DNA of 64,000 nucleotides from FEN-1073 sp963780865 (GTDB lineage Bacteria; Chloroflexota; Anaerolineae; Anaerolineales; RBG-16-64-43). Positions 1-8,465 of this stretch are shown here, piece after piece. The DNA lies in NCBI GenBank assembly GCA_963780865.1, contig CAWADT010000015.1, positions 124,001 through 188,000 of the forward strand. The letters are read 5' to 3'. The translations under genes and the position numbers were made by a program. The notes under the pieces were generated by a model, which had not been told where the DNA came from, did no database searches, and was given only the letters and a program-made list of their open reading frames with translations. Each line of letters opens with the position of its first letter. Positions within the stretch are counted from its first letter, which is position 1.

Positions 1-1232
1 TTGCGTTCGATCAGCGGAGTGGCGACGCCTCCCAGCGTTTCCACGCTAAGCGTGAGCGGGGTGACGTCCAGGAGGAGAATATCCTTTACTTCGCCGCCCA
101 GTACGCCGGCCTGGATCGCCGCGCCAGCCGCCACCACCTCATCCGGGTTCACGCCCTTGTGCGGCTCCTTGCCGAAGATTTTCTTCACCGCTTCCTGCAC
201 GGCCGGCATGCGCGTCATTCCGCCCACCAGGACCACTTCGTTGATGTCCGCCGGTTTGAGCCGCGCGTCCTCGAGCGCCCGGTTGACGGGCTGGACCGAG
301 CGGTCGATCAGGTCGCCGGTGAGTTGTTCGAGCTTGGCCCGCGTGAGGGTCATGGTCAGGTGCTTGGGGCCGCTGGCGTCGGCGGTGATGAACGGCAGGT
401 TGATCTCGCTTTGCAGCACCGTCGACAGTTCGATCTTGGCTTTCTCGGCGGCTTCCTTGAGCCGCTGGAGCGCCTGACGGTCCTTGCGCAAATCGATCCC
501 TTCACTCTTCTGGAACTCGTCGGCAATCCAGGTGATCACCCGCTGGTCGAAATCGTCGCCGCCCAGGAAGGTGTCGCCGTTGGTGGATTTCACCTCGAAG
601 ACCCCGTCGCCCACGTCGAGGATGGAGATATCGAACGTCCCTCCGCCCAGGTCGTAGACGGCGATGGTCTCGTCCTTTTTCTTGTCGAGGCCGTAGGAGA
701 GCGACGAGGCGGTCGGCTCATTGATGATCCGCATCACGTCCAGGCCCGCGATCTGCCCCGCGTCTTTGGTGGCCTGGCGCTGCGAGTCGTTGAAGTAGGC
801 CGGCACCGTAATCACCGCCTGGGTGATCGACTGCCCGAGATACCCCTCGGCGTCGGTTTTAAGTTTGGCCAGGATCATCGCGGAAATTTCCGGCGGCGAG
901 TATTCCTTTCCGCCCATATGCACGCGGATGTCGCCGTTGGAGGCCGCGGTCACTTTGAAGGGCACGAGCGTAATGGCGCGCTGCACTTCGGGGTCGCTGA
1001 ATTTACGGCCCATGAACCGCTTGATGGAGAAGATCGTGTTTTCCGAATTCACCACCGCTTGGCGCCGGGCCAACTGGCCCACCAGCCGCTCCCCGGTTTT
1101 CGGATTGACCGCCACCACCGAAGGAACGAGCGGGGATCCCTCCGCGGCGGGGATGACCTTCGGGTCGCCGCCTTCCATCACCGCGACGACGGAATTGGTG
1201 GTGCCCAGATCGATGCCGATAATTTTGCCCAT
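1..1232 (-). CDS. dnaK: Chaperone DnaK (Hsp70), 3' end cut by window edge
   Basis: About 410 N-terminal residues are present; the rest lies left of the window. The ATG at 1232 follows an AGGAGA Shine-Dalgarno. The N-terminus GIDLGTTNS is the Hsp70 phosphate-1 loop, DLGGGTFDIS near residue 192 is phosphate 2, and VLVGGMTRMP near residue 335 is the adenosine-side motif. The visible part therefore covers the whole ATPase domain, and the linker/substrate-binding domain starts at LLLDVTPLTLS. DnaK is the ATP-driven cytosolic chaperone that works with GrpE and a DnaJ. It lies 22 bp after grpE in an hrcA-grpE-dnaK operon, so it should be under HrcA/CIRCE heat-shock control. A DnaJ gene could follow off the window; the one in this window (39657-40616) is unlinked. 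Confidence 0.98.
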   Translation of the reverse strand, partial: MGKIIGIDLGTTNSVVAVMEGGDPKVIPAAEGSPLVPSVVAVNPKTGERLVGQLARRQAVVNSENTIFSIKRFMGRKFSDPEVQRAITLVPFKVTAASNGDIRVHMGGKEYSPPEISAMILAKLKTDAEGYLGQSITQAVITVPAYFNDSQRQATKDAGQIAGLDVMRIINEPTASSLSYGLDKKKDETIAVYDLGGGTFDISILDVGDGVFEVKSTNGDTFLGGDDFDQRVITWIADEFQKSEGIDLRKDRQALQRLKEAAEKAKIELSTVLQSEINLPFITADASGPKHLTMTLTRAKLEQLTGDLIDRSVQPVNRALEDARLKPADINEVVLVGGMTRMPAVQEAVKKIFGKEPHKGVNPDEVVAAGAAIQAGVLGGEVKDILLLDVTPLTLSVETLGGVATPLIER

Positions 1233-1254
1233 CTTGTTTTCTCCTTCTAAATTT

Positions 1255-1854
1255 TCATCCGTTTTCCGGAGGCGGATTGGCCTCGGCCCGGCAGGCCACC
1301 CGCACCTGAGCCGGACGGAGCACCCGATCGCCCAAACGGTATCCGCACCGGATGGTTCCCAGAATTTCTCCGTCCTTTTTGTCCGGACAAGGCTCCATCG
1401 TGACGGCCTCATGCAGACCGGGGTCGAATTCCGAACCCGTTTGCGCCTCGAAGGAAGTGACCCCTTCCGCTTCCAGCGCCGCCACTCCCTTGCGGTAGAT
1501 TATTTCCACCCCCGCGGCCCATTGCCCCGGGTTTTCCGCGGCTGACTTTTCTTTCAGCGCCCGCTCGAAATCATCCAGGATCGGGAACCAGCGCGAGGCG
1601 GCCCGGCCGACGGCCTGGATCCGGGCTTCGGCTTCATTGCGCTCGATCCGCTTGCGATAATTCGAAAAATCGGCCTGCGTGCGTTTCCATCCGTCCAGAT
1701 ACTCGTCGGCTTGGGCCCGGGCTTTTTCCAATTCGGCCTGAACCGAAGAGGGCGCCTCGACGGCCGCGGACGCTTCCTCCGGCGCCGGCTCCGAAGGAAT
1801 CGGCGCTTCTTCCGTTGAATGTTTTTCGTGCGGCAACTTCTTTTTTTCCGTCAT
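1255..1854 (-). CDS. grpE: Nucleotide exchange factor GrpE
   Basis: 199 residues, a normal GrpE length. The first 45 residues are rich in Glu, Pro and Ala and probably disordered. A charged helical stretch (about 45-100) containing YLDGWKRTQADFSNYRKR is the classic long GrpE dimer helix. The C-terminal beta head ends with GTIRCGYRLGDRVLRPAQVRV, the family signature. It releases ADP from DnaK. The ATG at 1854 has only a weak upstream Shine-Dalgarno; the 180 bp between hrcA and grpE hold a copy of a dispersed palindromic element, an unusual interruption inside a heat-shock operon. Confidence 0.97.
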   Translation of the reverse strand: MTEKKKLPHEKHSTEEAPIPSEPAPEEASAAVEAPSSVQAELEKARAQADEYLDGWKRTQADFSNYRKRIERNEAEARIQAVGRAASRWFPILDDFERALKEKSAAENPGQWAAGVEIIYRKGVAALEAEGVTSFEAQTGSEFDPGLHEAVTMEPCPDKKDGEILGTIRCGYRLGDRVLRPAQVRVACRAEANPPPENG

Positions 1855-1865
1855 GGGCTTTCGCG

Positions 1866-1996
1866 TTTATCCCGCTCTCGCGGGATGATGATTACCCCGC
1901 AGCTTGCCCCGCACTCCAATATATTAATGGAAGAATGCGGGGCTTGCTGCGCAGTTCTTGGGGGTTGCGCTCCTTGATACCGCGCGGTCATTTATT
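1866..1996 (+). repeat. Modular palindromic repeat, copy 1 (third hairpin collapsed)
   Basis: Begins TTTATCCCGCTCTCGCGGG and ends GGTCATTTATT. It carries module 1 (CCCGC-TCTC-GCGGG hairpin), module 2 (two 18-nt arms, GCAGCTTGCCCCGCACTC in the full copies, around an AT-rich loop) and the linker AGTTCTTGGGGGTT. Module 3 is reduced to ACCGCGCGG. It sits between hrcA and grpE. See the full copy at 26124-26267 for the reference structure. Confidence 0.9.
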
Positions 1997-2034
1997 TTCC
2001 CTCCGGCCGGAGGATGATCCGCCGGACGCCGCCT

Positions 2035-3066
2035 TCAACCGTTCAGCGATTCCGAGACCAGATCGCTCATCACCGAGGAGACGTAGCGGACCGCGGAAAT
2101 GGTTTTTCCGTAGGCCATCCGCATCGGTCCGATAACTCCGAGCGTTCCGGTGGCCAGCCCCGGCGCGCCATAGCGGGCGATCACGATCGAGCACTCGCGC
2201 AGATCCTCCCAATCGCCCTCGCCGCCGATGACCACCTGCACGCCCCCGACTTCGGAACCGAGCGCCCGGGATAGAAATTCCCCCAGCAGATTCTGTTCCT
2301 CAAGCATGCGCAGGGTCCGGCTGGCCAGATCCGGATCGGAAAATTCCGGAGCCTTGATCACGTTGGTCAGTCCGTCATGGACGATGACCGCCGTGGCGAC
2401 GAAATCGGCCCGGCGCATCAGATCCATCACCACGGAGGTAACGGCCCGCGTCAGGGGCGGCATCGCTTCCAGCTTCGCTTCCACCGCCGCCGCGTCCGTT
2501 CCATCCAATTCTTCGTTAATCTGATTTGCGATTTGCGACAACTCTTCCTGATCCAGCGGCTCATCCAGCGAAATAAACTGCTGCTGCACTTTGCCGTCCT
2601 GCAACACCAGCACCAGCAGCGCCTGGCGCCCTTTGATGGAGATCAGCTGCAATTGCCGGAAAACCGCCTTCTCCGCCATGGGAGCGGTCACGAGCGACGC
2701 CGCGCTGGAATGACGGGCGAGGATCGCGGCGGCCAGGCGCATCCATTGATCCATATCCCCGCGGGCCTGAAAGAATTGGTGGCTGATAGTTCGCTTTTCG
2801 GCCGCGGGAAGCTCGGTTTCCCCAAGCAACCGTTGCACAAAATAGCGGTATCCATCCTCCGTCGGCACCCTTCCGGCGGAGGTGTGCGGCTGGCGTAGAT
2901 AACCCGCTTCGGTGAGGATCAGCATATCGTTGCGGGTCGTCGCCGAGCTGAAATCAAGCCGGAATTTGTCCACCAGGTTTTTCGAGGCGACCGGCTGGGC
3001 TGACTCGACGTACTCCCGGACAATTAAACCAAGAAGAAACTCCTGTCTTTCAGTGAGTTTCTGCAC
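2035..3066 (-). CDS. hrcA: Heat-inducible transcription repressor HrcA
   Basis: 343 residues, full length for HrcA. The N-terminus (about 1-75) is the winged helix: LTERQEFLLGLIVREY, then SATTRNDMLILTEAGYL and a wing with PHTSAGRVPTEDGYRYFV, all strongly typical. The remainder is the GAF-like and dimerisation part, with VIGPMRMAYGKTISAVRYVS near the C-terminus. The start is GTG at 3066, preceded by AAAGGAG seven bases upstream. HrcA binds CIRCE and represses its own operon, with GroEL as co-factor in studied species; a perfect CIRCE lies 12 bp upstream of the start. First gene of hrcA-grpE-dnaK, flanked on both sides by copies of the palindromic repeat in inverted orientation. Confidence 0.97.
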   Translation of the reverse strand: MQKLTERQEFLLGLIVREYVESAQPVASKNLVDKFRLDFSSATTRNDMLILTEAGYLRQPHTSAGRVPTEDGYRYFVQRLLGETELPAAEKRTISHQFFQARGDMDQWMRLAAAILARHSSAASLVTAPMAEKAVFRQLQLISIKGRQALLVLVLQDGKVQQQFISLDEPLDQEELSQIANQINEELDGTDAAAVEAKLEAMPPLTRAVTSVVMDLMRRADFVATAVIVHDGLTNVIKAPEFSDPDLASRTLRMLEEQNLLGEFLSRALGSEVGGVQVVIGGEGDWEDLRECSIVIARYGAPGLATGTLGVIGPMRMAYGKTISAVRYVSSVMSDLVSESLNG

Positions 3067-3078
3067 TTTGTTGCTCCT

Positions 3079-3105
3079 TTAGCACTCAACGCTCGAGAGT
3101 GCTAA
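3079..3105. promoter_or_regulatory. CIRCE operator (HrcA binding site)
   Basis: TTAGCACTC (3079-3087), a 9-nt spacer, then GAGTGCTAA (3097-3105): an exact match to the CIRCE consensus, both 9-bp arms perfect. It lies between the hrcA ribosome binding site and a -10-like TATTAT at 3119-3124 (minus strand), a position that would block transcription of hrcA-grpE-dnaK. Confidence 0.98.
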
Positions 3106-3171
3106 TAGATTGAAAAAGATAATACCATGGGTTTGAGAGAGAGTAAGAAAAAAGGCGTTTAACAGTTCTCT

Positions 3172-3313
3172 AATGAATGACCGCGTGGCAAGCCGCGCGG
3201 TATCAAGGAGCGTAACCCCCAAGAACTGCGTAGCAAGCCCCGCGCTCTGCGATTAATAAAGAGGAGTGCGGGGCAAGCTGCGGGGTATTATCATCCCGCG
3301 AGAGCGGGATAAA
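3172..3313 (-). repeat. Modular palindromic repeat, copy 2 (full length, reverse)
   Basis: On the minus strand it reads TTTATCCCGCTCTCGCGGG ... GGTCATTCATT with all three hairpin modules, about 142 bp. It lies upstream of the hrcA promoter and is inverted relative to copy 1, so hrcA is bracketed by the two. No ORF overlaps it. Confidence 0.92.
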
Positions 3314-3370
3314 GCGAAGTTAAGAACCTCGGCCGGCGTCTTTGACCGGGAGCGGACACCGGCTTGGGAT

Positions 3371-4234
3371 TCACTTTTTTTCTTGGGGAGGTTGCGCGGG
3401 CCGTTCTTCCAAATTCAGCGTATACCCTTTGCCCCGAACCGTCCGGATCAGGCCGGGATGCCTCGAATCTTTTTCGATTTTCCGCCGCAGCCGCACGATA
3501 TGCGGGTGCACGATGCTCTTGGCTTCGCTTTCGTTAAGATCGTAACTCAGCGCGTCGCGGGCGATGCGGCGCGAAGAATAGACGTCTCCCGGGGTGGACA
3601 TCAGCAAGGCCAGGATATTCTCCTCGCTGGCCGTCAGGACCGCGGTGTGGATTTTTCCTTCCCATTGGAGCGTAGCCTGGCGGTTGTCGCGGTCGAGCGT
3701 CACCGGGCCCGCATGCAGGAAGCGCTCCTGCGGCTGCGGGATTCCGCCACCCGCGGGCAGGGGAGCTTCCGTTTTCATCTGTTCCAGCGCGGCGATCGCC
3801 GTCTCCAGCGAGTGTTTCTGCTGCAATTCGGTCATGCGCCGGCGCAACGCTTTCCGGATGGCCGCTTCCACCTGGTCGAGCGAAGCGGGTTTCATCAAAT
3901 AATCCACCACCATTCCGGATTTCAGCGAGGCCAGGGCGCTTTCCATGGCGGCGTGTCCGGTCAGGATGATCACTTGCAGGCTCGGCCTGATCTGTTGCGC
4001 CTTTTGCAGCACTTCCATGCCGTCCATCTCCGGCATGCGGATGTCCAGCATCATCAGGTCGTAGGATAGGCGGGTGATTTTCTCCACCGCCTCCGCACCG
4101 CTGCGCGCCTCGTCCACGTAATTGTAGCCGCGCAGCTTGAGCGATCGGCTTAGAGCCAGCAGCACATTGGCATCGTCGTCGACGATCAGAATTCGGGCTT
4201 CCGGAAGCAGGGGCGAAGGGGGGGGCGAATCCAT
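3371..4234 (-). CDS. OmpR-type response regulator (receiver plus winged helix)
   Basis: 287 residues from ATG 4234, chosen because GGAG lies 7 bases upstream and it gives a clean junction to the kinase; a longer form from 4267 would overlap the kinase. Receiver about 12-125: acid pocket ILIVDDDAN, phospho-acceptor Asp in LMMLDIRMPEMDG, Thr in ILTGHA, Lys in DYLMKPA, so an intact active site. A linker leads to a winged-helix DNA-binding domain (about 175-280) ending in RTVRGKGYTL, the usual OmpR/PhoB wing. Signalling partner is almost certainly the histidine kinase just upstream (stop 4248). The target genes cannot be read from the sequence. Confidence 0.93.
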   Translation of the reverse strand: MDSPPPSPLLPEARILIVDDDANVLLALSRSLKLRGYNYVDEARSGAEAVEKITRLSYDLMMLDIRMPEMDGMEVLQKAQQIRPSLQVIILTGHAAMESALASLKSGMVVDYLMKPASLDQVEAAIRKALRRRMTELQQKHSLETAIAALEQMKTEAPLPAGGGIPQPQERFLHAGPVTLDRDNRQATLQWEGKIHTAVLTASEENILALLMSTPGDVYSSRRIARDALSYDLNESEAKSIVHPHIVRLRRKIEKDSRHPGLIRTVRGKGYTLNLEERPAQPPQEKK

Positions 4235-4247
4235 GGCGCTCTCCGAT

Positions 4248-6005
4248 CTAGGCGCTGCGCGCCGCAAAGGGAAGATCGATGGTGAATACCACGCCTTGAC
4301 GACGAGGCAAATTGTCCACCCGGATCGAGCCGTGGTGCCTTTGCAGGATGGCGTGGGAAATGCTCAGGCCGAGCCCGGTTCCTTCCGCGCGCGTGGTGAA
4401 GAATGGGTCGAAGATGCGCGGCAGGGTCTCGGATGGAATCGGCGGGCCGTCGTTGGTGAATGTTATTTCCGCCCGATCCTGGCGGGATCGGATCCGGATT
4501 TCCATGCGTCCCTTTCCCTGCATGGCGTGGACGCCGTTGAGGACGATGTTCAGAAAAACCTGGATCAACTGCCCGGCCGCCGCCTGAACCGGCGGAAGAT
4601 CCTGGGGAAAGTCGGTGAGAATTTCCACCCGCTGATTGCGGAGATAATTCTGGCTGAGGGCCAGCGTCTGTTCGAGGATTCCGGTGAGGGATACGGGCTG
4701 GAGGATGTCCGGCGCCGGGCGGGCGAACCCCAACACCCGGCGGGTGGTCTCGTCCAACCGTTCCACTTCGCGCTCCAGGATCCCAAACGACTGCTCGCGT
4801 TCCTCGTCGCTGAGCGGGTAGGAGCGGATGAGCTCCAGATGCGAGCGCAGCGCCTGCAACGGGTTGTTGATCTCATGCGCCAAGGAGGCAGCCACCCCGC
4901 CGATCGCCGCCAGACGCTCCGTCCGCTCGGCTTCGTCCATGACCTGCTGGTAATGGGTGATGATTTCCCCGATGACCAAGAGCTCCGGCGCGGATCCGGA
5001 TCGCCCGCGCAGCGGGAAGGCGTGCACCCGGAAGACCTCCGTTCCGCGCGGCAGCGATACGCTCACCTTTTCGCGGTTGACCGCGTCCGTCGTCTGCAAT
5101 GCATCCACGATTAACCGGCGGATGTCCTCCGGCGTGGCCGGATTTTTCAGGAGGTTCAGGCCGATCACCTTCCGGACTGAAATCCCCTGACGCCGCAGTT
5201 CGCGGATCGCTTTGGGATTCACTTCGAGAATCGTCCCGCTGGAATCCAGGAACGCGATGAGAAAAGGAGCAGCCGTAAGAATGCTGCGATAGCGCGCTTC
5301 GGAAACGGCCAATTGTCCTTGTAGCATGGAGTTTTCCAGAAGCGTTTCCATCGACTGCGCGAGCGAAATCAGGGCGCCGAATCCTCGGGCGTCCAGCGCT
5401 TCCGCCCGGGTGTGGACGAGAAACAGCACGCCGCGCGGGGCTTTGAGGGGCAGCGGGATGGCCAGAAACCCGCCGCAATCCTTGCCGGCCGGCGGGTAGA
5501 TCTGTGGCAGGAGAAGGGGGTCGGACGTGTAGACGGCTGTTTGCTTTTCGTACGCCATGCGCAGCAACGGATACTTGGCCCACGGCAGACGGTCGGGCAA
5601 TCGATCGGCGCGCGCTCCCAAACGCTGGTATACCGTGCACATCGATCGGGAGGAATCGGTAAACGCAATTCCCGCCAATTGAACGCCGGGAGAAAGCCCG
5701 AGGCACGCCCTCAGGACCGCGGAGACCGCCCGGCGGCGGCTCGACAAATCATGGTGCCGTTGCGCGTTTGTGGATCCTTCCAAATCGACCGGCGGCTTCC
5801 CGGAACGAACAGCGCGCCCAGAGTCCGCAGGTTGGCGATTCGCTTTTTTTATCAGTGGAAGGGATTTCCAAGCGGAGGAGTGGACGCGAAAACCGGCTTC
5901 CATCAGAATGGACCGGATCCTCGGCGAGTGTGTTTTTCCGGAGGAAATGAGGATGATCGACGGCTTACCTTGAGCATTTCTAGTTACCGGCCTCACGCTG
6001 CCCAC
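4248..6005 (-). CDS. Soluble sensor histidine kinase (GAF-PAS-HisKA-HATPase)
   Basis: 585 residues from a GTG at 6005; a second GTG at 5996 has better spacing from AGGGG and is an alternative start. Residues about 10-40 look like the beginning of a receiver-like fold but are too short to be a full domain. Then a GAF domain (about 85-225, GFLAIPLPLKAPRGVLFLV), a PAS domain (about 235-345, FLIAFLDSSGTILEVNP), HisKA with the phospho-accepting His in AHEINNPLQAL near residue 380, and a HATPase domain with N box FLNIVLNGVHAM, F box IFDPFFTT and G2 box GTGLGLS. No transmembrane segment is visible, so it senses an internal signal. Paired with the response regulator 13 bp downstream. Confidence 0.93.
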   Translation of the reverse strand: MGSVRPVTRNAQGKPSIILISSGKTHSPRIRSILMEAGFRVHSSAWKSLPLIKKANRQPADSGRAVRSGKPPVDLEGSTNAQRHHDLSSRRRAVSAVLRACLGLSPGVQLAGIAFTDSSRSMCTVYQRLGARADRLPDRLPWAKYPLLRMAYEKQTAVYTSDPLLLPQIYPPAGKDCGGFLAIPLPLKAPRGVLFLVHTRAEALDARGFGALISLAQSMETLLENSMLQGQLAVSEARYRSILTAAPFLIAFLDSSGTILEVNPKAIRELRRQGISVRKVIGLNLLKNPATPEDIRRLIVDALQTTDAVNREKVSVSLPRGTEVFRVHAFPLRGRSGSAPELLVIGEIITHYQQVMDEAERTERLAAIGGVAASLAHEINNPLQALRSHLELIRSYPLSDEEREQSFGILEREVERLDETTRRVLGFARPAPDILQPVSLTGILEQTLALSQNYLRNQRVEILTDFPQDLPPVQAAAGQLIQVFLNIVLNGVHAMQGKGRMEIRIRSRQDRAEITFTNDGPPIPSETLPRIFDPFFTTRAEGTGLGLSISHAILQRHHGSIRVDNLPRRQGVVFTIDLPFAARSA

Positions 6006-6447
6006 CCCTCTGCCAAGCGGAGTTTCTCATTTCGATATTACCAGAATCCATTCCGATTGACTACAGACGGTCCCGGTACGCTCTCCATTCTGCCGTAGAA
6101 TTTCACGCCGTATAACTGCGTAGTGAGCGGCGGTCTGAAATCCGGGATTCCTCTGTATAGCTTATTGTAGGATGGATGCTGTCATTTTTTGTAAAACCGG
6201 GATTAAATCCCTGCGCTCCAATCAATTCCACCGCATTCATCGGACTGGACTCCGCCGGCAACTTTCAATTCTCATGGCCGAACCGAAAATTTTCGAATTC
6301 GCCCAACCCCGCCGCGGTCGAGACCGTCGTCCCGGGGAGAGAAGATTCAAACGGCTTTCGTTGGGACTTTACTCTTCCTTTGAGTGGATTCCGTGCGGAT
6401 CGAGCCACTCAGCGATGCTTTGTTTGTCCGTGCGTTTTCCATTCGAA
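6006..6447. other. Intergenic region, no gene recognised
   Basis: About 440 bp between the kinase 5' end and the Nudix gene 3' end. Short open frames here lack ribosome binding sites and recognisable domains. A 10-bp match (AACTGCGTAG, near 6115) to the palindromic repeat could be a decayed remnant, but is too short to call. Confidence 0.5.
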
Positions 6448-6999
6448 TTATCGTGCTCTGGAATTCTGAGGGGTGATCCATCGCGGCAAGGCAATCGCCA
6501 GCGCCGCCGCGGTCTTCGCGTCCTCCAGATTTCCCTCTTCGAGTTTTTTCCTTAACTCGGCCATCGAAAATTTTTCCGGTTGCAGCACCTCGTCCTCGTC
6601 GCCGGGAATTTTATCTGCGCGAAGACCCTCAGCCAGGAAAACCTGCATGAACTCCGTCGCGTAGCCCGGAGCCAGAAAGAATCCTCCGATGCGTGTGAGT
6701 TTCCCGGCGGCCATTCCGATTTCTTCGCGCAACTCGCGCCCGGCGCACGCCGCCGGAGCTTCCCCCGGTTCGAGCGTCCCGGCCGGGAGCTCGAGCAGCT
6801 CGCGCCCGGCCGCGTGCCGGTACTGGCGCACCAGCCAGATTCCGCCGTCGTCGTCCACCGGCACCATCACGACCGACCCCCGATGCTCAATAATCTCCAA
6901 CCCGGTTTCTTTCCCGTTCCCCAAACGGACTCGGTCGACGCGCAGAGCAAGCACGCGGCCGGAATATTTCTTTTCCGAAGCTATAACCTCATTGGCCAT
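6448..6999 (-). CDS. Nudix hydrolase, ADP-ribose pyrophosphatase type
   Basis: 183 residues. The Nudix box is complete: GTLEPGEAPAACAGRELREE, continuing IGM, matching G-x5-E-x7-R-E-U-x-E-E-x-G-U. The upstream VRQYRHAAGRELLELPAGT is typical of ADP-ribose/NDP-sugar pyrophosphatases such as NudF. These cleave nucleoside-diphosphate sugars to NMP and sugar phosphate with Mg2+ in the cytosol. The ATG at 6999 follows a GGATCGGAG Shine-Dalgarno. Monocistronic. Substrate is inferred from the family only. Confidence 0.9.
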   Translation of the reverse strand: MANEVIASEKKYSGRVLALRVDRVRLGNGKETGLEIIEHRGSVVMVPVDDDGGIWLVRQYRHAAGRELLELPAGTLEPGEAPAACAGRELREEIGMAAGKLTRIGGFFLAPGYATEFMQVFLAEGLRADKIPGDEDEVLQPEKFSMAELRKKLEEGNLEDAKTAAALAIALPRWITPQNSRAR

Positions 7000-7092
7000 G
7001 ATCGGCTCCGATCCTTCGGCTCATCGATGGGCGTACCCTTTCCGCCCTTTTAGCAGGAGTGAACGCGGCTGGAATTTCACGGGCGTTATTCC

Positions 7093-7374
7093 CTAAACCA
7101 GCTTCATCGCCGCGTAACCCGTGAGCGCCAAGATCAGCGGCGCCAGTATCATCATCCAGGCAAGGATGCCAAGACAGCCTTTTTTCTTTTTTCGCGTCTG
7201 CTGCTCATAGAAGGAAACACCCGTCCCAGGGATGGATACGGTTTCCCGCGTTCCGCGCGGCCCCTCGGAAACGTGAACCGGGCCCACTCCTTCGGAGAGA
7301 CCAACGCCCGATTTACTGAGGTTTATTCGAATTCCCGGCAATATTTTAAAGGATTTGTGGAAACGGATCGGCAT
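7093..7374 (-). CDS. DUF4236 protein with C-terminal membrane helix
   Basis: 93 residues. Residues 1-55 match the DUF4236 pattern (FHKSFKILPGIRINLSKSGVGLS, then RGTRETVSIPGTGVSFYE). A basic KKKK patch at about 62-65 precedes one transmembrane helix (about 68-90). Strong AAGGGAG ribosome binding site upstream of ATG 7374. DUF4236 proteins are small and of unknown function, often encoded singly; the basic patch suggests the DUF4236 part is cytoplasmic. Confidence 0.8.
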   Translation of the reverse strand: MPIRFHKSFKILPGIRINLSKSGVGLSEGVGPVHVSEGPRGTRETVSIPGTGVSFYEQQTRKKKKGCLGILAWMMILAPLILALTGYAAMKLV

Positions 7375-7669
7375 GTTTTCATCTCCCTTTATCGTTTCAA
7401 GGCAACCACAATGTCTCCGTTCAGGTCATGGGTTGATTTTCTTAAATTTTCCTCGCTCTCGGCAACCTATTGCACCAACTTTTTAAAGAGAAATTCGGTA
7501 AACCTCGAGATCCTACCATACCCGAATCTCATTCGGACGAAGCGCTCCAATTTTAAGTCATTTACAAATTATCGGAAACAACAAATTCGGCAACCCCGCG
7601 AAATCCGAAATAGCGCGCCTGGCAAGAATCTGGCAACTGTATCGATCAAAGACACAAAAACAGCCCGTC

Positions 7670-7697
7670 TTGCCAACGGCCGCAATTCGGTTAATAT
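7670..7697 (+). promoter_or_regulatory. Putative promoter, possibly leaderless, for the amidase gene
   Basis: TTGCCA (7670-7675), a 16-nt spacer and TAATAT (7692-7697) placed 6 nt before ATG 7704, so transcription would start at the A of the ATG. TATAGT at 7695-7700 is a competing -10 but would be too close to the start codon. No Shine-Dalgarno precedes ATG 7704. Apart from this, the 7375-7703 region holds nothing recognised. Confidence 0.45.
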
Positions 7698-7703
7698 AGT
7701 GTT

Positions 7704-8465
7704 ATGGATTCCTCAGGATCGAATACCGGGCCGCGGCGCAACCGGACGCGGTTTTACGTCTGGACGATCGGCCTGGCTGCGGCTCTCGCGACGGCGTTCA
7801 TCACCTTCGCTCCGTCCGCGCTATCCCCGGATGCGATCCGCGCTTCCTTTGCCGGAGTGATCAATCCCACTCCCGGCGGGCTGGGACCGATCGCACCCTT
7901 CAAATTGCCGATCGGGATCATCGCCGGCCATTCCGGTAACAACTCAGGCGCCACTTGCAACGACGGCCTGACGGAGGTCTCCATTAATGAAGACGTCGCC
8001 ATGCGGGTAAAGGCTATCCTGGAACGGCAGGGCTATATGGTGGATCTGCTTCAGGAGTACGATCCCCGCCTGGCAGGCTACAAAGCTATGGCGGTGGTCT
8101 CCATTCACGCCGATACCTGTGATTACATCGACGACAATGCCACCGGCTTTAAAGTGGCCGCCTCCAAAGCCGGCAAGGCCGCGCAATCCTCGCAATATCT
8201 CACCGCCTGCCTGGAAAGCCGTTACGCCGCCGATACCGGATTGCAAAACCATCAGGGCAGCATTACCCGGGACATGACCGACTATCACACCTTCGGCGAG
8301 GTGGATTCCTCCACCCCGGTGGCGATCATCGAAGTGGGTTTCATGTACCTGGATCGAACGTTTCTGACCCAGCATGCCGACCGCGTGGCCCAGGGTGTGG
8401 CCGACGGCGTTCTGTGCTTTACGCGGAATGAAACAGTTCCCACGGCCGTTCCTTCCACGCCATGA
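7704..8465 (+). CDS. Membrane-anchored N-acetylmuramoyl-L-alanine amidase (Amidase_3)
   Basis: 253 residues. One N-terminal hydrophobic helix (about 19-37) acts as signal anchor. The catalytic domain carries the Amidase_3 zinc ligands: His in GIIAGHSG, Glu in VSINEDVA, His in VVSIHADTCD, plus the catalytic Glu in IIEVGFM. It cleaves the amide bond between muramic acid and the stem peptide. The NNSGATCND region and the long insert after VSIHADTCD are somewhat divergent from AmiC/CwlM types. The last four bases (ATGA) overlap the following L,D-transpeptidase start, indicating translational coupling of a cell-wall pair. Confidence 0.88.
   Translation: MDSSGSNTGPRRNRTRFYVWTIGLAAALATAFITFAPSALSPDAIRASFAGVINPTPGGLGPIAPFKLPIGIIAGHSGNNSGATCNDGLTEVSINEDVAMRVKAILERQGYMVDLLQEYDPRLAGYKAMAVVSIHADTCDYIDDNATGFKVAASKAGKAAQSSQYLTACLESRYAADTGLQNHQGSITRDMTDYHTFGEVDSSTPVAIIEVGFMYLDRTFLTQHADRVAQGVADGVLCFTRNETVPTAVPSTP

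Noticed and set aside
159..1250. Long plus-strand open frame across dnaK
   Set aside because: Mirror frame of a GC-rich gene; it has no domain and DnaK on the opposite strand is certain.
6100..6150. Possible eighth copy of the palindromic element
   Set aside because: Only AACTGCGTAG and weak flanking similarity; no hairpin module is preserved.
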